Origin: Promicromonospora sp. AC04
Lineage (GTDB): Bacteria; Actinomycetota; Actinomycetes; Actinomycetales; Cellulomonadaceae
Direction: 5' to 3'
DNA: 64,000 nt
Assembly: GCF_003058225.1 (NCBI RefSeq)
Contig: NZ_QBUG01000001.1
Location: 1,178,001 to 1,242,000 of the forward strand
Each line of letters opens with the position of its first letter. Position 1 is the stretch's first letter. Below, piece after piece: positions 48,424-57,351 of this stretch. The notes beneath the pieces were generated by a model. That model did not search any database and was not told where the DNA came from. It worked only from the letters and a program-made list of their open reading frames with translations. The translations under genes were made by a program, and so were the position numbers.

Positions 48424-49280
48424 CTAGCGGTCCCCGATGTCTCCCCGATCAGACTTCCTCCGCTGCCTGGCACGCTCTCGGCGCGCCCGATCAGCCTTGC
48501 TCGAGGCAAGAAACCCCTCGTTCGTCATCTCCGGCCGTCGCGGGCTGATCCCCAGCTCTCGGGCATACCCCTTGAGCAACACGCTATGGAGGCGTTCACG
48601 GTCCACTCTCTCCCATGCAAGACAGCCGCTCACTAGGAACGACGTGGCCATGCCAAGCCATGCGTCCGCGGAGGACAACCTCGCGTTCGTGACGAACTCG
48701 ATGCCGCTCGCGCTGTCCGCCTCTGCAAGATAAAGATCCGCCTGATAAAGGCTCGGATGCACATAGTTCGACGCAATGCGGTAGTGGAGATACGTTGTCT
48801 CACCTCCGACGAGACTCTCGCAGACGCGCTGGAAGTGTTTTACGTCGAAATCCGCATGGAGCCGATCCAGAAACTTCGCCGAATCCTTGACCGTTTCGTT
48901 TTCACCTGACATCGCGCCGACACTCACCGCCTGGTTCAGCGCATTGAAGCGCTGCCTTGCACCTTCTCGGACGAATGACTCGACGTCGTCGCGGAACAGT
49001 TCGAGCCACATCGCCTGCATCCCGACTCGAGCATCTGACGAATAATCGGCATGGCGGCGATGCGGCGCGTTTCGTCGTCGGTGGACGACCGCCAGAGCAC
49101 TAGAAGCCCGTCCGCGAGTGTGACCAAATGAGCCACCGTCGAGAACAGAACGGGTGCGAAATAGCCGCTCGCACTGGCGACGGTTGACGCGGAGCGGTCC
49201 GCCCGCCACTGCGCAACGATCGACTCAATGATCTCGAGACATCGGGCGCTGTCAGGTGGCTGTGATGCCGGCGGATTCAT
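48424..49280 (-). pseudogene. DUF5677-like gene interrupted by a frameshift
   Basis: Two overlapping minus-strand frames together give one plausible protein. From ATG 49280 (MNPPASQPPDSARCLEIIES) the frame reads to ...MPIIRQMLESG near 49024. There the coherent sequence continues one frame over as MQAMWLELFRDDVESFVREG and runs to 48424. The joined product (about 285 residues, helical) resembles DUF5677-type proteins. A single-base deletion, or a sequencing error, at about 49022-49027 would explain it; a short start at the internal ATG is the alternative. The last 25 residues are basic and charged. Confidence 0.6.
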
Positions 49281-49431
49281 CTGTTGAGTCTGCCAAACCG
49301 CGCTGGGGGCGATCAACTATTTTGTGGGGTGAACCGTAACGGCGTGGAGTATCCGCCTGGCGCCGTCATACAGTCGTCGAGAGGTGCCGATTACGCCAGC
49401 GGTGCCCAGTTCGGAGCCTTACGATCTATCT

Positions 49432-49575
49432 ATGACCACGTCCGCTGAGAAGCTCGCCGATGCGTTGTTCTTCCAGGTCGCTGGCTACTGGCCGGAACGT
49501 CCGAGCTTGGATCGGGTGCTCGTAGCCAAATCCCGCGAACTCGCTGAGGTGCTTCTCGAGAGCGATAACCTCTGA
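49432..49575 (+). CDS. Small hypothetical protein, 47 aa
   Basis: ATG 49432 opens MTTSAEKLADALFFQVAGYW followed by PERPSLDRVLVAKSRELAEV and a short end. TACGAT about 6 bases before the ATG would make the transcript leaderless, and no ribosome site is present. The helical composition is protein-like. No family is recognised, and it may be a remnant. Confidence 0.35.
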   Translation: MTTSAEKLADALFFQVAGYWPERPSLDRVLVAKSRELAEVLLESDNL

Positions 49576-49902
49576 GCCCAGCACTCGGTTTAGGCGGTGT
49601 TGGACCTACCAGCACCGCATCGTCGGCCGGGCAGGCTACATCCAGCTTGAGGACGTCGTCACCCTGACGAACACGATGTGGGCTCGGCTTGGGGTCAGAG
49701 GGGTGCTACTCCGTCTCCGCGCGATCCTTCGGTGCGCACGATCGGCCCGCGGGCGCTAAGCAGGCTTTCACGGTGCGGGGCTCGTCGGCACAGTAGAGCT
49801 CATCGGCCTCTTCCTGCTAGTCTCGCGCTTACTACATCCCCCTCGCCTCTCCACGATGCGCACTTGGGGGATTTTCTCTGCCACGGGTCAGGAGGCGCAT
49901 CG
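49576..49902. other. Intergenic stretch before the Abi_2 gene
   Basis: The 327 bases hold no supported gene. The promoter of the Abi_2 gene should lie here (TAGTCTCGCTTACTACAT around 49818-49837 is AT-richer), but hexamers are not clear. The ribosome site AGGAGG at 49890-49895 belongs to the next gene. Confidence 0.35.
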
Positions 49903-50943
49903 ATGCCCCGCCCGCCGCGGCCTCGCGGCACTCTTCGCTACGACAAGCCGGCGCTGTCACTCGACGAACTCGTGGGCCGGCTTGCCGAACGTGGCCTGCA
50001 GATCCCCGACGACGCCAGAGCCGCCAGGTACCTGCGCAACATCGGCTACTACCGACTCTCGCCGTACACGATCCCGTTCCAGCAGAGGCGCTCCAGCCAC
50101 ACCTTCCGCAACGGCACGTCCTTCGACGATGTGCTGGACCTTTACGTGTTCGACCGCACGCTGCGCCTACTGGTGATGGACGCGCTGGAGCGCGTCGAGG
50201 TGGCCACACGTGCTGCGATCACCGACCACATGTCCACGACGCACGACGACCCGCATTGGTACATCACGGCCGACCACTTCCGTGACCGAAGCAAACACGC
50301 GGGTCTCCTGAAGATCGTGAGAGACACCTCAGCGAATCGACTCAGCGCGGCACCAGAAGCAGTGGGCCAACCGGCCGACCCGGGCGGGGAGCTGCCCACG
50401 TCGACGGACGAAGCGCTGGTCCACCGCTCGGCTCTTGAGCACTATCTGACGACGTACGGCTCGCCGGAGCTGCCACCGTCCTGGCTCATGGTCGAAACCC
50501 TGACCATCGGGCAGCTCACCAGCATGTACCGCAATCTGAAGCAGCGATCGGACAGGACTGCGATCGCCTCCAGCCTCGGCCTGACGGCACCCGTGCTGGA
50601 GTCGTGGTTGGGCACCTACGTCCGCGTGCGAAACATCTGCGCGCACCATGGACGACTGTGGAACGTCGGCCTGGGTGTCTACCCGGCGATACCCAGCTCC
50701 TCTACCGTCTCGTGGCTGTCGGGCAAGGACGCCCTACCCGAACGGTCGAGGAAGCGCCTGTATCCGGTGCTGGTGTCTCTGCAGTCCGTCCTGGACTCCA
50801 TCTCGCCCCACAGCGGCTGGGCGCAGCGGCTCAGCGATCTGGTCAGCGCACGCCCGCGCATGAATCTCGCCGGGATGGGCGTTCCCGAGAGATGGGCTGA
50901 CGACGACTTCTGGACGCGACACATCACCCAACCGCGGACGTAG
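49903..50943 (+). CDS. Abi family (Abi_2, HEPN) abortive-infection protein
   Basis: The 346-residue protein from ATG 49903 matches AbiD/AbiF-type Abi_2 proteins: SLDELVGRLAERGL and YLRNIGYYRLSPYT near the N-terminus, VLDLYVFDRTLRLLVMDALE and RVEVATRAAI in the middle, and VRNICAHHGRLWN near residue 255. The last is the R-x4-6-H HEPN signature of RNase-type toxins. Such proteins act in anti-phage abortive infection, single or with an antitoxin. No obvious antitoxin adjoins it. The gene lies between a degraded region and a frameshifted gene, typical of a turnover-prone cargo slot. Confidence 0.8.
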   Translation: MPRPPRPRGTLRYDKPALSLDELVGRLAERGLQIPDDARAARYLRNIGYYRLSPYTIPFQQRRSSHTFRNGTSFDDVLDLYVFDRTLRLLVMDALERVEVATRAAITDHMSTTHDDPHWYITADHFRDRSKHAGLLKIVRDTSANRLSAAPEAVGQPADPGGELPTSTDEALVHRSALEHYLTTYGSPELPPSWLMVETLTIGQLTSMYRNLKQRSDRTAIASSLGLTAPVLESWLGTYVRVRNICAHHGRLWNVGLGVYPAIPSSSTVSWLSGKDALPERSRKRLYPVLVSLQSVLDSISPHSGWAQRLSDLVSARPRMNLAGMGVPERWADDDFWTRHITQPRT

Positions 50944-51636
50944 CCGCGAAGAACAGGCGCCGGTCAAGATAGGGCGAGCCAATCCTCTCGCAGGTCGTCG
51001 TGCAGCTGGGAGAGCATGTACCACCGCGCTCTCTTCTCCGGCGGCACCACGTACCGCTCGTGCCACGCCCCACCGTGCTCTCAGTCCAGCACACGCTCGT
51101 GTCGACCGAGCGCACCGTTGTGTCACCTTGACGAATGCGCGAAGCTCCACACGCACGTGCCGCTCACCTGAGGGCGCCAGCAGCGCCGCGACGTCGCCCT
51201 CCGAGCTGACGCTCACCGCACAGCCAGGTTCCGGCGCACCTGCGCGGTGCTGACGTCGCCCCGGACGGCGTCGACGACGCCCTGCCCACCGGTCGCACCG
51301 TCCCACCTGTCGATGTCCGCTCGATGTCCGCAATCAACGACGCGCAGGCGCTGGCCAGGTCCCGCAGACCGTCATCACCAGGCGGCCAGCGGGCGACCTG
51401 CAGGTCTGCGAGCACGCCACCGTAGTCCTGCGGCGAGCGGAAGAAGTCGTGATCCACGGTCAACGGGCGCCGCTCGTGGACAAGACGATCAGGTGCGGTA
51501 CCGACATCACCCCAGCAGACAGGCAACGGATGGTCGAAGCAGCCCTGGCGCCCCTGCCTCCTATCCATAGGCCATTGTCATATGCGTATCTCATAGGGTA
51601 GTAGTGGTGTATGCGTCGTCGACGAGAGGCAAGCGG
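50944..51636. other. Degraded region before the topoisomerase gene
   Basis: These 693 bases contain broken minus-strand reading frames. About 51247-51520 reads PLTVDHDFFRSPQDYGGVLA then LRDLASACASLIADIE. It ends in ...QVRRNLAVR near 51217 after a frame change. Another opens there with GTGA overlap as VSVSSEGDVAALLAPSGERH. Together they look like a decayed two-gene cassette, possibly nucleotidyltransferase/AbiE-like, but I cannot name it. The promoter of the topoisomerase gene lies at the right end. Confidence 0.3.
51561..51598 (+). promoter_or_regulatory. Triple CATA(G/T) box upstream of the topoisomerase gene
   Basis: CTATCCATAGGC (51561-51572), ATTGTCATATGC (51574-51585) and TATCTCATAGGG (51587-51598) follow one another at 13-base spacing. 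They resemble the TATGACATAGGC box, and the middle one also resembles the ATTGNCAATG core. They end 39 bases before ATG 51637. Confidence 0.4.
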
Positions 51637-54015
51637 ATGACGATCGGGATCCTGACCGAGAAGCCGAGTGCGGCACGACACTTCGCCCAGGCTCTGGGTG
51701 GCACGAGCGGCACGTACAAGGGCCAGCAGTTCGTCATCGCGCACGCCCGCGGTCACCTCTACGAGTTCACCAGTCCGCACCGGATGGTGGGCACACCCGC
51801 GCTCGCCGAGAGGTACGAGAAGTGGGATCTGGTGAACCTGCCGTGGGATCCGGACGACCTCGACTGGCGGCTCGAGATCATCAAGGGCACGAAGCAGGTC
51901 GCTCAGGAGGTGAAGCGGACCCTGGCCGGATGCGACGAGATCGTGGTGGCCACGGATGTCGACCCGACCGGTGAGGGCGGGATGATCGCGGTCAACACGT
52001 TCCTCGAGCTGGGCCTAAGGCCCAGAGCCTGGTCACGGATGTATTTCACCGACGAGACACCGGCATCTGTGCAGAAGGCGTTCGTCGCACGCAAGCCGAT
52101 CGCGTCGCTGCTCGACTTCGACGAGTACCGGAAGGCTCGCTACCGAGCTCAGTTCGACCTGTTGTCCATGCAGTTCACCCGGGTCGCGACGAACATGGCG
52201 CGCATGTCCGGGCAGGATCTCGTGCTGCGCCAGGGCCGGCTCAAGTCGGCGATGGTCAAGCTCGTCGGCGACCAGCTCGCGGCGTACAACGACTACGTGC
52301 GCAAGCCGTTCTTCCAGAATCGGTTCCGCGACGAGAACGGCGTGGTGTACACCGACCCGGAAGAGCCGCGGTGCGACCGGTCAGATCAGGTCCAGGCCCG
52401 GTACATGACCTCGCCGGTCGTGCTGGACGGGACGGCCGACAAGAGGACCGCTCCCCCGAGACTGCTCGACCTGGCGTCCCTGTCCTCGGTGCTGGTCGGC
52501 CAGGGCGTGAAGGCGAAGCTCACGCTGTCGACGTACCAGAAGATGTACGAGGACCAGGTCGTCTCCTACCCGCGCACGGAGGACAAGACGATCACGCCCG
52601 AGCAGTTCGACCAGCTCGCACCCCTGGTCGACACGATCGCCGCCGTCGTGAACGTGGACCCGGCGCTGCTGACGCATCGCCGGCCGCGGTCGACGCACGT
52701 GAAGCCGAAGGGTGCGCACGGCGCCAACCGGCCGGGGCCGAAGGTGCCGGGCTCGCTGGACGAGGTCGAGCACCGCTACGGCGCGGCGGGGCGGCTCATC
52801 TACGAGACGCTCGCGAAGAACTATCTGGCCATGCTCGCCGAGGACTACCTCTACGAACAGCAAAAGGGCCACGTGCGGGACTACCCGGCTTTCGTCGGGA
52901 TCTCCAACGTCCCCAAGAGCTTGGGCTGGAAGGCTGTGTTCGACCCGGACACAGGCGACCGCACTGTCGACGGCGAGGACGACGAGGCCGACATGGGGCT
53001 GGGCCGCGTCGCAGACCCGTTCGTCTTCGAGGGTGCGAACAAGCGGCCGGAGCACCCCAGCATGAAGTGGCTGATGAAGCAGCTCGAGAAGCGCGACGTC
53101 GGCACGGGCGCGACGCGGACGTCGACCTACTCGGAAGTCACCAACGACCTCGCGAAGTACCCGCTACTCACCGAGAAGGGCAAGAGGGTGACACTCGCGC
53201 GTGCTGGCGAGCTGAGCTGGCAGCTGCTGCCCGGCACCCGGATCGGAGACCTCGGCCTCACCGAGAAGGTCTACCAGGACATGCGCGAGATCGCCGAAGG
53301 AAAGACCACGGCCGAGGATTGCCTCCGGGACGTTGCCGACTGGGTACGCGAGGACATCGCCACGATGCGCCGCAACGCCGCGGCCATGCGCACCCGCCTC
53401 GGGCTCAAGGAGACGCCACTCTCCGCACATGCGGTGGGTGTCTGGCAGAAGGCACCGGACGGGCCGGCAAGGACCACGTTCAAGACGACCTGGTCCGGTC
53501 ACGAGTTCAGCGACGACGAGGTCACCCGGCTCCTGCGGGGCGAGACGATCTCGTTTGTCGCGCAGACCAGGGCGGGCAGGACCTACACCGCGACCGGTGC
53601 ACTGGCACGGCAGACGTACAAGGGTCGCGACTTCGTCGGGTTCCAGCTCGAGGTCCCCGACGCACCGACAACGTGGTCTGGCCGGGCCTTCACGCCGGGC
53701 GAGGTCACGGCGCTGCTCGCAGGGAAGGCGCTCGCGATCGACGACTTCGTCAGTTCGAAGACCGGCAACACCTTCGGCTGCACGGTCCGCTGGGACGAGG
53801 GCACGAAGAAGATCGTTCCCGACTTCGGCTCCGGCGACGCGCCACCACGCTCGTGGTGCCGACACACGTTCACCGACAGCGAGAAGAAGAAGCTCGCCGA
53901 CGGCGAGCGGATCTTCGTCAAGGGCTTCATCTCCAGAGCCGGCAAGACCTTCGACGCCGAGATCTCGTGGCAGGAGGAAAGCGGCAAGAAGAAGATCGTG
54001 CCCAGCTTCGGGTGA
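51637..54015 (+). CDS. Type IA DNA topoisomerase (TopB-like) with three C-terminal repeats
   Basis: The 792-residue protein opens ILTEKPSAARHFAQAL, the Toprim start typical of topoisomerase III. The second Toprim motif is VVATDVDPTGEGG near 103. The active-site Tyr is in VVSYPRTED near 311, where TopB-type enzymes have YPRT. C-terminally, three repeats of about 60 residues start WSGHEFSDDEVTRLL (near 617), WSGRAFTPGEVTALL (near 678) and WCRHTFTDSEKKKLA (near 736) and replace the usual zinc fingers. GAGAGG lies upstream. Similar topoisomerases accompany transfer genes on conjugative elements and may resolve or relax transfer intermediates. It precedes the VirB-like genes. Confidence 0.85.
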   Translation: MTIGILTEKPSAARHFAQALGGTSGTYKGQQFVIAHARGHLYEFTSPHRMVGTPALAERYEKWDLVNLPWDPDDLDWRLEIIKGTKQVAQEVKRTLAGCDEIVVATDVDPTGEGGMIAVNTFLELGLRPRAWSRMYFTDETPASVQKAFVARKPIASLLDFDEYRKARYRAQFDLLSMQFTRVATNMARMSGQDLVLRQGRLKSAMVKLVGDQLAAYNDYVRKPFFQNRFRDENGVVYTDPEEPRCDRSDQVQARYMTSPVVLDGTADKRTAPPRLLDLASLSSVLVGQGVKAKLTLSTYQKMYEDQVVSYPRTEDKTITPEQFDQLAPLVDTIAAVVNVDPALLTHRRPRSTHVKPKGAHGANRPGPKVPGSLDEVEHRYGAAGRLIYETLAKNYLAMLAEDYLYEQQKGHVRDYPAFVGISNVPKSLGWKAVFDPDTGDRTVDGEDDEADMGLGRVADPFVFEGANKRPEHPSMKWLMKQLEKRDVGTGATRTSTYSEVTNDLAKYPLLTEKGKRVTLARAGELSWQLLPGTRIGDLGLTEKVYQDMREIAEGKTTAEDCLRDVADWVREDIATMRRNAAAMRTRLGLKETPLSAHAVGVWQKAPDGPARTTFKTTWSGHEFSDDEVTRLLRGETISFVAQTRAGRTYTATGALARQTYKGRDFVGFQLEVPDAPTTWSGRAFTPGEVTALLAGKALAIDDFVSSKTGNTFGCTVRWDEGTKKIVPDFGSGDAPPRSWCRHTFTDSEKKKLADGERIFVKGFISRAGKTFDAEISWQEESGKKKIVPSFG

Positions 54016-54137
54016 GAACACGGACGGCGCCGATCCGCGGCGCCGACGATCCCCAGCCGGGCGGCGAGCACACCGATCGAGGCCAGCCCAGAACGCCGCA
54101 CTATCGGTCAGAGCACTGAAGGACGAAGGAGAGTCGC

Positions 54138-55034
54138 ATGGCGAAGACGTCGTACAAGGTGCCCAGCAGCCTCAACCGGAGCTTCCTCGACCACGAGATC
54201 ACCCTGAGCAAGGGCGGCTGGGCGGCCCGACCGTCACCGATCAAGCAGCTGTTCTTCTTCGGCGGCGGCGCGCTCGTGCTGCTGTGGGTGACGACCTCGA
54301 CGTTCGTCGCGAGCTCGGGGCCGGTCTTCATCACGCTGTTCGTCATCTGGGGACTGCTGACGATCGTCTACTTCGGGGCGCTGACGAAGACCAACGAGCT
54401 GCGGGTGACGACGGTCCCGGCTCTTCTGTCCTACCTGCCGGCCAGGGCCCGTCACGTCTTGACGCGTCGAGGCTCGGACCCTTCGGGTTTCTACTCGATC
54501 GTCGGCATCCACGGGATCGACCAGGACGGCCGGATCCACTTCGTGGACGGCAGCGAGGGACAGGTCTACCTGGTCGTCGGTTCGGCCAGCTACCTCCTGT
54601 TCGACGAGGACCGAGTCAGGATCCTCGACCGGGTCGATGCCTTCTGGCGCAAGGTCGACACGTCCTGCGAGTGGTCGTTCATCACGACCAAGGAGCCCCA
54701 GCGGATCTACCACCAGGTGGCGAACCTCGAGCGGCGCAACCATGCGCTCCAGGTTCGCCATCCCGATCTGGTCGAGCTGCAGGACGAGCAGTACGACATC
54801 CTCACGCAGCACGTCGGCGGGAAGTTCACCTCGATCCACCAGTACCTGCTGCTCAAGGGCAAGAGCGCGGACGCGCTGCGCCGGGGTCACACGGTCCTGC
54901 AGGCCGAGATCGAGGGGTCGGCTCTGATGATCAAGGAGGCCATGCTCCTCAACCGCGAAGAGACCGAGCCGATGCTGCGGCTCTTCTACCAGGGCGTCGA
55001 CATCGCACCGACGACATCCCGAGGCCTGGGCTGA
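54138..55034 (+). CDS. PrgI/VirB3-like type IV secretion protein with a cytoplasmic domain
   Basis: A 298-residue protein. Residues about 36-80 hold two transmembrane segments (LFFFGGGALVLLWVTTSTFV, FITLFVIWGLLTIVYFGAL), as in VirB3/PrgI. The N-terminus is short and basic. The next 200 residues form a large cytoplasmic domain (DGSEGQVYLVVGSASYLLFD, WSFITTKEPQRIYHQV, a charged coil ending MLRLFYQGVDI), much longer than in VirB3. It is followed after 46 bases by the VirB4-like gene, the classic VirB3-VirB4 order. It is probably an inner-membrane component of the mating channel. Confidence 0.7.
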   Translation: MAKTSYKVPSSLNRSFLDHEITLSKGGWAARPSPIKQLFFFGGGALVLLWVTTSTFVASSGPVFITLFVIWGLLTIVYFGALTKTNELRVTTVPALLSYLPARARHVLTRRGSDPSGFYSIVGIHGIDQDGRIHFVDGSEGQVYLVVGSASYLLFDEDRVRILDRVDAFWRKVDTSCEWSFITTKEPQRIYHQVANLERRNHALQVRHPDLVELQDEQYDILTQHVGGKFTSIHQYLLLKGKSADALRRGHTVLQAEIEGSALMIKEAMLLNREETEPMLRLFYQGVDIAPTTSRGLG

Positions 55035-55080
55035 CGGATCCGGGACGAGAGCACACCACCGACGACGGACGAAGGACACC

Positions 55081-57351
55081 ATGGCGCTGATGACCAGGCT
55101 CCGGCGGCAGCTGGGTATCCCGGGCAAGGGACAGGGCACGGCGAGCACACCCGCGGCCGCCGACGTTGCCTCCCAGAACCTGCCCGCGGGCGAGTCCGCG
55201 CCGCGACGGGCAGAAGCAGCCGAGCGCGACGGGGCGTCCGAACCGACGAAGAGCTGGTGGCAGCGCCGCCAAGAGACGCGCAGCCTGCAGGGATCGTTCG
55301 ATGCCTACCCGCACCTGCTCGCGCTCAAGCCGAAGGAGAAGTACCTCTTCCGGTCCGACTACTTCGAGGTCGATGGATCGGTCGCCTGCGTGCTGGCCTA
55401 CTTCCACGACGACGCGGCGCACGACCGCTTCGCGGCCTTCTGGGGGATCGATCGGATCCCGGACGGTCTCGACGACCGGGTGACGGCCATCGTGCTCGAG
55501 CAGGTGGCACGGATGAGCGACAAGTGGGTCGACTCGTTCACGAAGCAGTCCGAGAAGCTCGACCTGCTGGACGCGAACGAACAGGCCGAGACCGGCAGCA
55601 CCTCCTCGCGCCGCAAGGCGGAGAAGATCTCCTCCGATCTCGAGGTCACGATCAGCGAGATCCAGGACGGGGCGAGCTACCTCTCCGTGCACAGCCGGCT
55701 CCTGCTCAAGGCACCCGATCTGGAGACGCTGGACGACTCGATCGACCGGGTGACGCGGCTGTACATCGACCGGTTCGGGACACTCAAGGCCGCACCGTAT
55801 GCGGGCGAGCAGCGGCAGGAGCTCTCAGGCCTGTTCCGGACCAACGAGAAGAAGCGTGGCCGTGGCTTCCACTTCACCTCGACCGAGCTGGCCGGCTCGT
55901 ACTCGCTGGTGACCAACGGGCTCAACGACAAGGACGGCGAGTACGTCGGCTACATGGTCGGTGACGTGAACAACTCGGCGGTGCTCATGGACGTCAACGC
56001 TTACGACCACCACGTGGTCGTCGCCGACGCGACGCTCAGCGACTTCCTCGACCGGCAGCGGATCTCCAACCTGTGGTGCTCGAAGATCAGCCAGTCGGCG
56101 CTGCTGAACAACGCTCATGTCGTCCACCTCGTCCTGGACGGGACGGACCTGGACACGCTCGGCCCGCGGTTCGAAGAGCTGACCTCCCGCGTCGACCTGA
56201 ACCAGGGCGACGTGAACATGTTCGAGATGTTCGGAGACCAGGACGACGAGCTGACGATCTTCTCCGCGCAGATGGAGAAGCTCAAGCTGATGTTCGAGCA
56301 GCTGTACGAAACCTCCGATGGTGCGATCGGTTCCATCATCCGCAGCGTCCTGGAGGACACCGCCACCGCGTTCTACGTCGAGCAGGGCATGTGGAAGCAC
56401 AACGCCCAGGAACAGCGGCACCGCCTGCGCGTGGTGAATCTTCCACACACGCAGGTGCCGCGCCTGCAGATGTTCGTCGCCTACCTGGACACCGCGCACA
56501 AGACGCTGCTGAACTCCGCGAAGACGGACCCGGACCAGCTGCGCGCCTACAACGTCCTCAAGGGCCTCGCTGCCGCGATGCTCAGCACGAACGGCGACCT
56601 GTTCAACAACCACACCGCCGCCACGGTCGACGGTGTGCGCGACTCCCGACGCGTCGTCTACGACTTCTCACGGCTCATGCGCCGCGGCAAGGGAGTAGCT
56701 ATGGCACAGCTGGTCAACATCGTCGGCTTCGCCGTCGGCACCCTGGGCCTGGGCGACACGGTGATCGTCCACGGCACCGAACACATCGACGATCGGGTGA
56801 AGAAGTACCTCAAGGACCAGCTCGAGCATCTGCACGAGAGGGGCGGCCGGGTGGTCTACAGCTACAACGACGTGGACAAGATGCTCGCCGACTCGGACTT
56901 CAGTGCCTTCGATGCTGCGGACTACACGCTCTTCGGTCCGATGCGCGAGCGGACCGTGGCCACCTACCAGAACCAGCTGCACCAGCAGATCCCACCGGAC
57001 CTCGCCCGCCTCATCACGACGAAGGGGGAGAACCTCACCTACCTGCGCCGGGACGTGTCCAACGTCGTCTTCCACCTCGACCTCGCGCTGGGGATCAACC
57101 CCTACCGAGAAGCCCAGCGCCGGCGCGGCCGTCTCGAAGCACAGAAGGCCACACAGGCAGCACGGATCGAAGCGGTCATGACGAACCGGCCGGTCGCCGG
57201 CGCGAACCTCACCAGCGTCCGGCAGCCCGACGCGGGCAGAACGCACGAACGCAAAACCCTTCCCGGTGACCGCACGGACAAGACCCTGACCCGAGCTGCA
57301 GACGGTACGCAGAAGCCCGATCGGAAGCCACGAAAGCTGGTCGGCCCATGA
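55081..57351 (+). CDS. VirB4/TraE-like protein without a Walker A motif
   Basis: A 756-residue protein with VirB4 layout: a long N-terminal region (to about 280), then the segment YMVGDVNNSAVLMDVNAYDH, where VirB4 has the ATPase core. Its continuation HHVVVADATLSDFLDRQRIS replaces GxxGSGKS, so the P-loop is absent. The later DGVRDSRRVVYDFS and TVIVHGTEHIDDR stand where Walker B and DEAH-type residues lie, but the acidic catalytic pair is missing. It is therefore probably ATPase-dead and structural or regulatory. The C-terminal 50 residues are basic and disordered. The ATG of the next gene overlaps its stop (ATGA). Confidence 0.72.
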   Translation: MALMTRLRRQLGIPGKGQGTASTPAAADVASQNLPAGESAPRRAEAAERDGASEPTKSWWQRRQETRSLQGSFDAYPHLLALKPKEKYLFRSDYFEVDGSVACVLAYFHDDAAHDRFAAFWGIDRIPDGLDDRVTAIVLEQVARMSDKWVDSFTKQSEKLDLLDANEQAETGSTSSRRKAEKISSDLEVTISEIQDGASYLSVHSRLLLKAPDLETLDDSIDRVTRLYIDRFGTLKAAPYAGEQRQELSGLFRTNEKKRGRGFHFTSTELAGSYSLVTNGLNDKDGEYVGYMVGDVNNSAVLMDVNAYDHHVVVADATLSDFLDRQRISNLWCSKISQSALLNNAHVVHLVLDGTDLDTLGPRFEELTSRVDLNQGDVNMFEMFGDQDDELTIFSAQMEKLKLMFEQLYETSDGAIGSIIRSVLEDTATAFYVEQGMWKHNAQEQRHRLRVVNLPHTQVPRLQMFVAYLDTAHKTLLNSAKTDPDQLRAYNVLKGLAAAMLSTNGDLFNNHTAATVDGVRDSRRVVYDFSRLMRRGKGVAMAQLVNIVGFAVGTLGLGDTVIVHGTEHIDDRVKKYLKDQLEHLHERGGRVVYSYNDVDKMLADSDFSAFDAADYTLFGPMRERTVATYQNQLHQQIPPDLARLITTKGENLTYLRRDVSNVVFHLDLALGINPYREAQRRRGRLEAQKATQAARIEAVMTNRPVAGANLTSVRQPDAGRTHERKTLPGDRTDKTLTRAADGTQKPDRKPRKLVGP

